Below, one piece after another: positions 25,820-36,700 of a stretch of 64,000 nucleotides of DNA (position 1 is the stretch's first letter; each line of letters opens with the position of its first letter). The stretch lies in NCBI GenBank assembly GCA_013400155.1, contig VXBM01000195.1, positions 571,665 to 635,664 of the forward strand. The letters run 5' to 3'. A model generated the notes under the pieces. It saw only the letters and a list, made by a program, of their open reading frames with translations, was not told the origin of the DNA and searched no databases. Source of the stretch: Helopsaltes ochotensis. Lineage: Eukaryota > Chordata > Aves > Passeriformes > Locustellidae. The translations under genes and the position numbers were made by a program.

Positions 25820-27820
25820 TAGTAGCTGAATCTATTCGGGTCTGGTCCAAGGTGAGGCACTTTTGAAAACGGGGCTTCTGCCAGAGCTCAGCTGCGGAGA
25901 GAAAAGGCTGTAGGTGGGAACCTGTCCCCTGGATGGATGTCCCGACGCTGAGTAGAAAAGGGCTTGTGGGGGTGCACTGCCCTCTCTTGGATTTTGGTAG
26001 GAACAGGAGCAGTCCCATCGCGATTGGTGCTTTCAGAGATTGGCCGAGGTGACATTTAGAGTAAGGAGGGATTGCTTCTGTACGCTGTTGTGTTTAGGAA
26101 AAGTCTTCTCCCTGCGCCTCTGGACTGTCTGTGCACTCCCATTCATATCACGTAGGATTAACAGAGAGAACAACTGAATCACATCTGCACAGGTGTCTCA
26201 GCCTCGTGTTGGCTTTTCTTGAGTCTTTATTGCACTGACCCAACCCTACAGCTGGGACTTCAGTGATACATAGTACATACCACCACATAAAATACTTGTA
26301 AGTTTTTGTTCATACATACACTCACGCCCTTCTGTCTTGTAAAACAACCACAGATGATTCCCACAGATAATAAAAAATACAGCTTTTATAGCTGCTTTAT
26401 TCTGCAGTCACTTTTGGCCTGTTATGAACATCTTGAATAATACAGAACAGGTAAATGGATTTTTTTTTCCATCCACTAGCCAGCTTTTTATGTCAGACAA
26501 CATTCATCAAGATGCCAAATGCAATTCTCAACCATTCTTTTATTAGGAATACTGTGCAATCTCAGCTTTCAAAAATATTGGCAGATGGTAATTTTTCTCT
26601 CTTAAAAGATAGTCTTTTGCCATCTAGTATTCTGGTGACAAGAGATTGTCTTATCATTCAATGAGCACTAAATCTTTCATGGGTGCAAACAAGATGAATT
26701 CACTGTCTGAACCTTTCGCCACATCATTTCTCTTACATTTAAACAGCCAAGATTTGAGGAAGATGATTGTATCCTACCAGTTATGGACCTCCTGGGGTTT
26801 CTTGGGGGAAGTGATGATAGTTTCCACTGTCTGGATCTGGATTCAGTCTGAATCTGAATTACATTGAATAGCCATCATGACTGTGGTTTTATTTAGGGGC
26901 GGCTGGAAGTACGTTACCTTCAATATCAGCGAAGTGCAGGCTTATTTAAGGAGTTTGGGGTTTCTGTCTTTGTATGAATAAGAACTTCTTACCTCTTAAG
27001 TCACTGAGTAACAGTTGCAAAACAACTGGTTCCAGACCTTTTCCTTGTATTAAAGAGGTAATTTCTTCTTGCTTCTGTGACCATTCGGATTCAGGCCATC
27101 ATTCGAAGGCAATATTCTTCTTCTTTTCTTCAGTGTTAGAAGTGTAATTCTGTCACTGAAGTATTTTCTTTCCTTACAAAATTGCCGCAGAAGAACTTCT
27201 GGCAATGAAATACTCCATAATGCCTCAATTGAATTACTGGTGTATTATTTTAATGGTGTCTTAATGAAATTGCTCAGCAACTAACCTTGTCTTTTAGCTG
27301 GCATTAGAGACAGCTTCAAAACTGTCAGCTCTAGCTCATTTCATGTGTTCATTTAGATGCTCATACTGTTACCCAATTTATTTGAAGCAGAAACTTGGGC
27401 CAAATTTTAGTGGCATTACTCATGTGCACAGTTTTACAGCTGATGAGGTTAGCCCATGAGGAAAGATTTTAAAACTTCACGGAGGCTTCAGTTTCCTCTT
27501 TCCCTATTAATATCCAACTACATGCTTGTGTTATTTCTTTTGTAATTTTTCTCTCTAATTTGTTTGCTCTTGCAAACATGTACTGCTTCCAGCAACTCAG
27601 TTCTGTAAAAGGAATAGGTCTAATTTGCTTTACAGTAGCATTGCATTTATTTCAGAATTTCATGACCAAAGCAGTTCCTTCCTTGGGATTGTTTCACTTT
27701 ATGTCTTATTCTAGGTCTTAAGAAAGCTTAAGCAATGAATGAGTTCAATTAATTAAAAGCAGAGCACGTTTCTTTGAATGCATGTGTGGAGTGCTGAAAC
27801 TGGAGGACCAGATTCTCTCT

Positions 27821-27943
27821 TTACTCACTCACACTGACAGTAATTTATACACGTGAACTTTCACTCTCACACACTCTTACACACTCTTTTACATGGTTTA
27901 CACACTCGTACTCTTGCACACTCATGCACATTCACACTCACTT
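27821..27943. repeat. Degenerate CACT/CACA microsatellite
   Basis: Repeated words such as 'acactctcacacactcttac' and 'cacactcgtactcttgcaca' form an imperfect array of acactc units with point changes. Confidence 0.8.
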
Positions 27944-29290
27944 GAAAAAGGCAATCCAAATTCAGAAGTGTTACGTAAAGTAACAGAAGAAGAAAGACAG
28001 AAATGACATTTCATTATGTTGTGATTCCACAGCACTGATCCTCTTGCTATCAGTCACCATGTGAAAAAACCAAACCCCACAACCCTGTAAAGTTACACAA
28101 TGTAAAGAAGCTGGGAAAAAATGAAGCTCTTTAGAGAATTGAAGTAGGGAATGCCCTGCTTTTGTTAGGAGTAGGACATTTCTGGTTTCATAGGTTGCTG
28201 ATTTCCTCTTTTGCTGTGTCCTGTGAGAAATATTACTAGTTCTGTGTGCGTCACCAGGGTTGGGTCTATGCATGAAGCTTGTGATCAGGAAGGAAAGTGA
28301 GGGTTCTTTCACTGGATCTGACCTGATTTGCATTTTATCCCCATTTCTGATCAGATGATACTTGTTGATACATGGGAAGTGAATGAAAAAACATGTAACT
28401 CCATGAAATAGATTTGTTGGGGTTTTTTTTATTGTTCTATTTCTCTTGTACTATGCTCTTTCCTAAGAAGTATTTGTAAAAAGCTGGTCCAAATAGAGAT
28501 AAGAGTGGCCAAAATAAAAGACTGAGAGCAATTCTGAACTCTTTTTACTAAGCCACTAAATCTAGCATTCACAGCAGATTTATAAGGCTCTCAATTCCAT
28601 CTATAGAAGCAAAACCAGAGTCCCCTTGCTAAGAATTCCTGTGTTTCTTTGTGATGACAGCAGTAATACGTGTAATTGTCAATGGCAATGTCATCAGAAG
28701 AGTTAGCATTGAAAAAAGGATGAAAAAAGTGTGGACTGTTTTAAGTTCTATAAATTAGGTTTGGTTTCCATTTGTCATTTCTATGAAAAGCAAATCACCT
28801 TTCTCCCTTTTAGAGGGAGATGATTAATGGATGCCTTGCATTTGGTTGCAAAAGCCTTCGTCAACTGTATTGGCTTTTTTTTACAGAGGGAAAAAACCCA
28901 TCCATCTGGAGCAATAGGAAGTGCAGTGTTTGCTCCCTCTGCCTGGTGTGAATAAGCAGATTCTGATCATTGCTGAGCACTGATCTGAACAGAGAGTAAT
29001 TAGTCTTGCTAAGGGAGAAGGAGTCTTTGCTCCTACTCACTCTTCACTTTTGTTTTACTTAAGACAACAATAAACCAGACCCGAGGCACTCCAGGGTTGG
29101 TCTCCCACTTACAAAGGGCTTTTGCTGGAAGTGAGAGGCAGATGAATATGGCTCTTCTTATTCCTGTGTTAATAACTTAATTTTGTAATGGTGGAATCAG
29201 AGGTAGTTTAAAAACTGTCAACGTGAAAATCATGGGCCCAAGTCTTCACATGGAGCCCAACCAAGCTGATAATGTTATTGTGTACATAGG

Positions 29291-29580
29291 TGGGGGTTGG
29301 TCATTTCTCTCAGGTAACAAGCAATAGGACGACGGGAAATGGCCTTAAGTTGCACCAGAGGAGGTTTAGATTATATACCAGGAAAAATTTCTTCACTGAA
29401 AGGGTGGTCAAGCATTGGAACAGGTTGCCCAGGGAAGTGGTGGAGTCACCATCTCTGGAAGTGTTTGAAAAGTGTGTAGATGTGGTGATTAGTGACATGG
29501 TTTAGGAGTGGACTTGGTAGTGTTAGACTAATGGTTGGACTTGATGATCTTAGAAGTATTTTCCAGCCTTTTATTCCGTG
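29291..29580 (+). mobile_element. CR1 LINE 3' fragment, plus orientation
   Basis: The series 'aggtaacaagcaataggacg', 'cactgaaagggtggtcaagc', 'ttggaacaggttgcccaggg' and 'ggttggacttgatgatctta' is a textbook CR1 3' region. An open frame runs through most of it (29290-29505), encoding the end of the CR1 ORF2 protein (R-R-F-R-L-Y-T-R-K-N-F-F, H-W-N-R-L-P-R-E-V-V-E-S-P). This is the youngest-looking copy in the window. It is 5'-truncated and non-autonomous. Confidence 0.93.
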
Positions 29581-29745
29581 GCAGTTTCACATCCATTGGC
29601 AAGGGAACACCTCAAAAATCTTGCTTGCCTTCATGAGCTAGGTTGCCTTTCCCTACAGACTCCAAGGACTTGGATAAATTTAAGGTGTGATTTTCATTTG
29701 CAAAAGTCATGTTGATTTCTCTGAGATATTTGGAATAAACTCATT

Positions 29746-29794
29746 AAAAAACAAACAAACAAACAAAAACCAAACCAAAACAAAACCAAAAACC
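29746..29794. repeat. AAAC/AAACC low-complexity tract
   Basis: A (aaac)n block grades into aaacc units and contains no G or T. It lies about 170 bp downstream of the CR1 copy ending near 29580. It resembles the longer A/C tract at 38161. Confidence 0.9.
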
Positions 29795-30468
29795 AGTGTT
29801 AGCTGGGAAAGCAGTAATATGCTGTATTAGGCACTGTAAAAGCAGAGCAAGTTGTTTGATGGAGCAGCCCACATTTCAGGAAATCCAGCATGCTTTCTAC
29901 AGTGAAGCTCAAAATGATAAAAATTGTTTCTTTCTACTCTCTTTATTTTAGGTATTCTTAGTTATTAATGTTTGTGGCATCTAAACTTAGATTAATTTTT
30001 GTTATTGTTTCTGGTTTTAGTTTTCATGCTTTTATTGTTCAACACATTTGCGTCCGGTTGTATTTTCTGTATAAGCAGCAACATAAAGTCAATGGGTAAC
30101 AGAGTACTTCAAAGCAGAAATTGGGTTAATTTATTTAAAAGGAAATTCTAAAGAGTACTTACTTTGTATTTCATATGCTGCAACAAAAAAAAGCATTAAA
30201 ATTAATTGTACTTTCCCTCCTTTCTCATTTATATTCCAGGCAACTTAGGCAATAAAACGAAACTAAGGTGACTGCAACTACATTAGCATGTAGTGCAGCT
30301 CAGTGAGTGTGTTTGTAGAATGAAATGGTTGATGTTGAGATGACATCTGCACTATTGGCACTTTGGAGGTAGAGGGTCTGACTTGAGAGTCGTGCTAACG
30401 TGATATTGTGATCTGAATGCCCAGAACCGTGGCTGGGAAACATTAGATGCACTCCTGAGGTGTATCCC

Positions 30469-30545
30469 AGAGTCATTGAATGGATTGTGTTGGAAGAGAG
30501 CTCACAGATCGTTTAGTTCCAACTCCCTGCCATGGGCAGGGGATG
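30469..30545 (-). mobile_element. Short CR1 3'-end fragment, minus orientation
   Basis: The + strand reads 'cagagtcattgaatggattg' followed by 'gttccaactccctgccatgg', the reverse complement of the CR1 terminus. It is only about 77 bp long. Confidence 0.75.
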
Positions 30546-31019
30546 TGATGGTTTAGTTTCCTTGAAAAGGAATGCATTTCCTGTGCTCTGAGATCACTGT
30601 GGCCTGAGTCAGAACACAATGACTTGCCACAAAAGTTTTTCCCAAAATTTTGGAAGGCTGATTTCAGAAGCACGTTCCTGGTGTGCTCTGAAAGGCTTAT
30701 ATAAATACACACAGCCTTTTCCTCTTGTATTGACTTACTTTTCATACAGGTATCAATTTATTCTACTTATCCAATAAATGCTATCTTTTGGGCTTGTAAC
30801 TCTGATTGTTTACACACAGATATGTTGTAATGAAATTTGCTTTTCTTATCTTATAAAAAACATGGTGCTGCGGCTGTGATGCCAGTAGTGACTGATAGTG
30901 GGCTCTGACTTGTTTTGCTTTCTGACACGTGTGCAGAGTGATTAGCAAGCAATACAAGGTACAACGGTGGAGCAGATAATGCTGAAAACAGGTCTCATGG
31001 TTAGCAATCTGACTGGTGG

Positions 31020-31170
31020 ATGGAGTCGTCCATGTGGACGTGGACATGTCGTGGACATGGACAGCTCCCTGTCTCCCACTCTGTGCCCTCGCCTAAATTC
31101 CCGGCAGTTCGGCGCAGCTCTGCCGCATCTGAGGTGCTATTGGCACACGAAACAAAACCGGCGTGTCCTG
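31020..31170. other. CpG-dense intronic block with tggacatg tandem repeats
   Basis: Eleven CpG dinucleotides fall between 31027 and 31163 in an otherwise CpG-poor intron. The left third has three near copies of tggac(a/g)tg in a row, one forming a 9-of-10 match to a p53 half-site (ggacatgtcg). No start or exon was recognised. It could be a regulatory element or a recently gained sequence. Confidence 0.45.
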
Positions 31171-32954
31171 GAGCACTCTCACTTACAGAATTGCTGATGA
31201 TCACAATGCAAAGCCAAGGCTTTTGGAGAGCAGAGACACCTGAAAACAAAGTGCTAATAGCCCAGGGTGATAGTTAACAGATTAAAGCCAAAGTCAGCAG
31301 TGTTTGAGAGTCTGTTCAGGCACTTAACTTTAATTGATCGGGTGAAGTATTAGGTGCTTCGGTACCTCAACAGTTTCTCCCTCCATTCCCCTTTTAAGAA
31401 ATGCAGATAAGAGCACTTCCACACTTCAGAGGAGTGGCCTGACAGAAAATGTGTTAAGGCAGTGATGTGCTTGGATGTGACAGTGATGAGGTCAGATGAG
31501 CTCCTTGCCCAGGTAGAAGGGAGTGTGTGTGAGACCAGAGTGGATCTTGATTAACAGCTTGCCTTAGAGGCATAATCCAAAGCCAGTGACAAGACTCTTA
31601 TTAACTTCAGGGAGCTCGGATCAAGCCCATTGATTTGTGCTTATTTCTGCTCTAGTTGCTCTAGTCCAAATTAATGCTGTGCTGTGATATTTCCAAATAC
31701 CAACATAAACAAAATCCACTCAAGAAGGAAGTAATAAAAATAGGAAAATCATAATGCTTAAATCACAGTACCAAATCAATAAATGTTAAACATAGGAACC
31801 TGGTCCCAGAAATTAGTGTGATTTAAAAAACAAAGGAAGCAACTGATGAACATCACAATTTTTGGCTTCAGAAGATGGATAGGCTACTTAGTGACAGTAT
31901 CTTATATTTATATATGTTGATAGTTTGATTATTAATCCTTTCTGTCATCTATCAATCTTTAGTTTAGAAATCATGTAAATTATATGCTTGGAATATTTGA
32001 AAGTATTAAATGAAAATAAAAATGTTTAAAATGCACATTTTCATTACTAATTTCTAAAATAAATCAGATATAATAGGAGATTCTACCTTTAGGCTACAAT
32101 GGAAACATTACCCTATGATATGTTAGAGATATAGTGGGGTTGTATAACTGGTCTGAGATTATTCAGGGTCTGAAAGTTCAGGGGTTTTGCAGATCCCAAA
32201 ACTTCTAAGTCAGAGGCCAAATAGTTATGCTACCAAGGAGATTTCTAGAGACAGAAAAAAAGATTTGGCAGCTGCTCAATAATAAAGGACATATTCTGTG
32301 TAGATTATATGTGTATTTACACCTTCACATGCAATAGTTCTTTAGCATCTGGTGTCTCACAGACAGCAGATGCTATGCTTCCTTATAATTCCTAGGTAGT
32401 GAGTTGTGTCTAACTCTGCCTGCCTAAATGAAAGACGAGAAGGAAATGGAGTGTGTGATTTTTGCAGTGCTCAAACCCAGATAGGAATTTGTTCTGAGAA
32501 ACGCCAGGTGTGGATATTTTCATTTCAGGCTTGTCTAAAAAGAGATCAGTGTTTGCCATTTGCAAAGCAACTTAGAAAAAATAAAAATTATTTGAGCCTT
32601 TAATACCTTTACAAGGCAAATATTCTTTAAAACTTCTCATGTTTTTTAGTCATGATGCCTCATTCCCATTCCTTAGGGTTATTACTCTGTTGCTGAAATA
32701 CTGGAACAATCTCTTTTTTACTGGTGAGACCTGTATATTCTCTTGTGTAGAGACATGTGGGAGGAGTAATTCATTATTGCCACTGATTCACCAGCAATCC
32801 AGACTAATTAATACCACAGCTAATGGGGTGAATTAGCTAATACAACTCTAAAGCATGCATCTTTTGTCACTCCTAAACTAACATTCCTGGACAAAGCTCG
32901 AAAGTAAATTTACTATGCAGAGATTATTTTTGATACTCTACCAAATCTATAATT

Positions 32955-33055
32955 CACAGCACCATAGAAACTGGAGGTGGAAAGAACCCAGCATGTTATC
33001 AAACGTGTTCTCATGCCAAAGCAAGACTGGTTGTTGCAGACAGCCAGCTTACAAT
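32955..33055 (-). mobile_element. Possible ancient CR1/L3-like fragment, minus orientation
   Basis: 'cacagcaccatagaaactgg', 'aggtggaaagaacccagcat' and 'ctcatgccaaagcaagactg' follow the layout of old CR1 3' ends (the 'ctgccaaagcaggattgt' block). The copy is weakly conserved and lies about 500 bp upstream of the first visible exon. Confidence 0.45.
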
Positions 33056-33547
33056 ATTTTAGGTGGTGAAACTGCCTTCTCTGAAATTTCTGCCAGAATC
33101 TAACAAAACCCACCATTAGAGATTAGTCTCTCTCCTCTCTCTGTGTTTTGGGTTTCTTTTCTTAACATCTAACTTTTTGTCTGCCACTCCAGTAGATCCT
33201 CCTTGAAAGCCCTAGCAGCCCACTGTGCCTGCCAGGTAACTTCTGTGCTCTAGTGTTAAAAATTTCAGGTTTAATTTTTCAAATAAGCTAAGCACAGCTT
33301 CATTTAGGTCTGGTTTAACTAGTGATAAAGTCATTCTGCCTATTTGATCATATGTTATGTGTTTATATACACAGCTGAAACATACTGTTTTCATTACTGA
33401 AAGATTGTCTATGGTAGTTTTGACATTACATTGAAGCATTTTGTAATAGTCATATGTAATAAGGTTCTCTGAAGTTCCTACCTGCTTGCTTAGTTTTCCA
33501 TCTGACTCCTCTTAACCACTGTATTTTCATCTCTCCCTTCCATATAG

Positions 33548-33706
33548 ATTATGCTGCTGACTGATCCAGAAGTTGAAAGCAGCTTATTAATCAGTTCTGA
33601 TGAGGGAGCCACCTATCAAAAATACCGTCTGAACTTCTACATCCACAGTCTGCTCTTCCACCCCAAACAGGAAGATTGGATCTTAGCCTACAGCCAAGAT
33701 CAGAAG
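33548..33706 (+). CDS. SORCS1: SorCS receptor internal exon (VPS10 domain), first of three in window
   Basis: This exon encodes 53 residues beginning IMLLTDPEVESSLLISSDEG and ending in the W-I-L-A-Y-S-Q-D-Q-K stretch. I recognise it as part of the VPS10 beta-propeller of SorCS receptors, type I membrane proteins that sort neuronal cargo such as APP, neurexin and AMPA receptors between Golgi, endosome and surface. The segment S-S-D-E-G-A-T-Y (exon residues 17-24) fits the Asp-box pattern SxDxGxT[WY]. The acceptor is a pyrimidine-rich run ending in atag; the donor is CAGAAG|gtaaga. The frame is open throughout and phase is 0/0, so skipping it would keep the frame and remove 53 residues. Residues L-N-F-Y and W-I-L-A-Y-S-Q fit SORCS1 better than SORCS3 (where I recall L-T-F-Y and W-V-L-A-Y-S-L). 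A histidine replaces the glutamine I recall in F-Y-I-Q-S-L. Family certain; paralogue likely. Confidence 0.95.
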
Positions 33707-36700
33707 GTAAGAGTTGTGGGTTTGTTTGCTTAGGGAGAATCCAGAGCTTCCCCATCTCTCTGTGCAGCTGCTGCAGAGCACTTAGGACAGTCTGTGGGGT
33801 GGTACCAGGACAGTCTTTGGAAATACCAGTTGGGTAATACCAGAAAACATTGACCAAGCCTCAATGTAAAGGTCAAAGTAAAGGACATGGGCGTCTGCTT
33901 GTTCCTGGGGCCCAGCCCTCTATTACTCATCTGGCAGTCTGTGTTCATTCATCCATCCTTTTGGCAATATTGTGTGACAGGCAAGGGGCAGAGAGGACAG
34001 CTAGGATCCTTCACAAACCTCTGATGAGGCTCTTGGCCTCTTAGTCGACAATTCTCTTCTTCCAGTTTAGTATTAGCTCCAAGAACACTATAAGACACTC
34101 CTTGTTCCTCTCTGATTGGCATATTTTCAAGTAGTTTTTGATTTTCTAAGAGGAAAAAGTAGCAGTGAATCAATTTGCTTTGAAGTCCAGTTCCCTCAGT
34201 ATGGGTAATCCATCAGCCAGATAAATATGCTGTGAGATTTGCCTTCATTTTTTGCTACCCAACCTAACACAACAACACAGGACTTCTTTGTGGAGAACTC
34301 ATTGTTGGAATTTTTTAAAATCAGACGCATCAATACAAGTCATTTTTCTTACGGTGAAGGACTTGATAGACCTCAATCTGTTTAGTTCAACAGAAAGCAT
34401 ATTGAAGGAAAACTATATTGTTGCACATAAATATTTCCAATGGGGGAAGACAAATCATAGGAGAAACCATTTCAATTTAGTGATAAAAACTTCTAACAAA
34501 AATTGATGGTTAGGAGTCAACGGCAGATAAACTCAGCTGTAAAGTAACTAGCCCTTGCAGCAAACTGCTCAGAGAAATTGCAGATTTCATGTCCTGACGT
34601 TTTAAAGTTCTTGAATAAAACTGGAAAAAGGCCAAAAGAGTTTCTTGAGCTTCCAGCAAGGGTAAAAGAGTGAAATATCTTGACATTTAGCATATAGACT
34701 TTACACTCAAAACTAGGATCCTTCCAGGACTGTAGCTTAATACCCTTTGCAACTGAGAAATGCATCTTGCCTTCTAATTCTTTCTGTACAGTCAGTTGCA
34801 TACAACACTTTTCACTCACCCCCTCTCATGGCATTTTGTAAAATGTACTATGGTTATACTCTGTTCAGAGGAATGTGCAGATTAAATTATTTCTCTGTGT
34901 TCAGTATGTAATTAGACAAGGCCAAAATGTTTCCTTTCCCTTGTGACTGTTGAGTTCTCTGGACTGATATGAAACAGAACAGAAGCTGGTCTCTGACGTC
35001 TTTTTAGGACCATTGTAATGAAAGTTGCTGGGTTTAATAACAGGAAATTTATTACATGAAGATCAATGAAACTTTCAGTGGGAACTTTGTCAAATAAAAG
35101 TAGGATATAGTGGAAAATTCATTTCAATTGCTAGGGTAGTCAGTCTGGTCAGGAAATAATTCTGAATTAGAGGCCATGCAGCTAAGGCTTATTTAATTTA
35201 TGATTGATGACTACCAAGAAGTAAATCATCACTGTTTCATAGGAAATACCCACTCTTCCACAGCATCCTAAAAGACAATCTGGATATAAGAACAAAGGGC
35301 CTGTTGGTGTGTTAACATGAATTTATGTGCACACAATTATAGAGTTGTTTGTATGGCATGTGTGTGAGGTGTTTGGGGAGAAAGGATGTAGGCTGTATTA
35401 TAATTTTTTTTTGTTATGGAATTGATTAGCAAATTGAATAGCTGTTGCTAATTCAATACTGTAGTTGCAAGACAAAAATCAGGTAGCACAAAGTCTGTTA
35501 GATCTGTACCAATTAACTCCAAAATAGAATTTTAAAAGTATACTGACTGGGTATGAGTCACAGCCCTGGGTTCTACTTTAAAGCCTAATGGATAAATTTT
35601 CTGACTTCAACAAACTTTGCCCAAGAACTGTAGAAGGTAACCAGCAGGCAAAGAGTATTAATCAGCTTGGACTAAATTAAATGTAACTCGAACTAAGGGT
35701 CAAGTTCAGCCTATGGCTAAGTGTAAATGACTCCCATTGGTTTCATGTTTGTGTATCCAAAGGCAGAATTTTCTCTAAGTAATTAAGAGGTCCTGAAGGT
35801 ATTTACATAATTGCAATGGGAGCTGAGGGGTGCTTTGCAACAAATGACACTGCTGTTAGCTCTTTCCTGATCTTGTGCTACGGCTGTATTTAAGGGAAGA
35901 GAATCCATTATTCCTTGGATTCCAGGCTCTGTGTGCATGCTGACTGGAGAGTCACCCAAGGAGGCAAGGGAAATGTATCTACATGGTAAGGAATTTACAT
36001 TTTCATGCCACTAACTTTGATGCCACTGACTGAAGAGGCTGTGAGGGTTTTCTTGATGGGGACTTTGAAGAGTAAATTGGATTTTGACCACTTAGGATTG
36101 GTGCAGTAATTTAATTTTGCTGTTGACAGGAAGGAGGTGGTAATCAACTAGAAAACACTTTTACATCCTTCTAGCAAGCCACTTGATTGTTGTCATCCAT
36201 TTGCATTGTGTCATTACAGCAAATGGGATGGGGAAATCAGGTGGTGAATAGAGCAAGAGCTGGAGAGGCAGGAATCTCATTGGATTTGGACTGTTTTGGT
36301 TCTCAGGAGCTGTCCATCCAATTGAGGATTGATGAGGGCAAAGCCAACAGTAGTGGTTGCCTCTCATTGCTCAGTTGTAATAAACAGTAAATGGGTCACA
36401 CAGAACCATCCCCCAATCTCTTCATAACCCACTGAGTCTATCACTATGATAAGATCTTTTCTTGTTTGTTTGAATAGGGATTTATTCACTGGTAGGGAAA
36501 TCTGTTTTAGCTGAAGTAATTTTATGCCCCAGTTTCTTGGGTGTTGATTGTGAGTGAATGTGGTTAATTACTGGGGTTCAGCTGATGAACAATTACTCGT
36601 TAAGCTTCAGTGACTCGGTTGCTTTTGCTCACATATCCTTCTCCAGTGTCTCTGCCTTGGGCAGTGGACTTGAATTACCACTGCTGACAGACCAGTCCCT

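Larger units (their letters stand above)
25665..26155. other. Mild CpG-enriched block
   Basis: About 14 CpGs occur in 490 bp, with a GC content visibly above the surroundings, an ARE-like site and an A-rich tract. It is a candidate enhancer or intragenic promoter; no exon was recognised. Confidence 0.35.
1..33547 (+). other. SORCS1: Intron upstream of the first visible SorCS exon (5' part outside window)
   Basis: No coding exon was found in these 33.5 kb. I looked for the preceding family exon (ending in the Y-V-C-P-x-N-K-R-K region followed by a donor) at every gtaag-like site I noticed, and none had matching coding sequence. The stretch holds five CR1 fragments, a 92-bp T-rich tract, one N gap, a degenerate CAC/CTC microsatellite, two CpG-enriched blocks and several AT-rich, complex stretches that look like conserved non-coding DNA. 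Very long 5' introns are typical of SORCS1 and SORCS3. An alternative promoter or first exon in here cannot be excluded from sequence alone. Confidence 0.8.
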
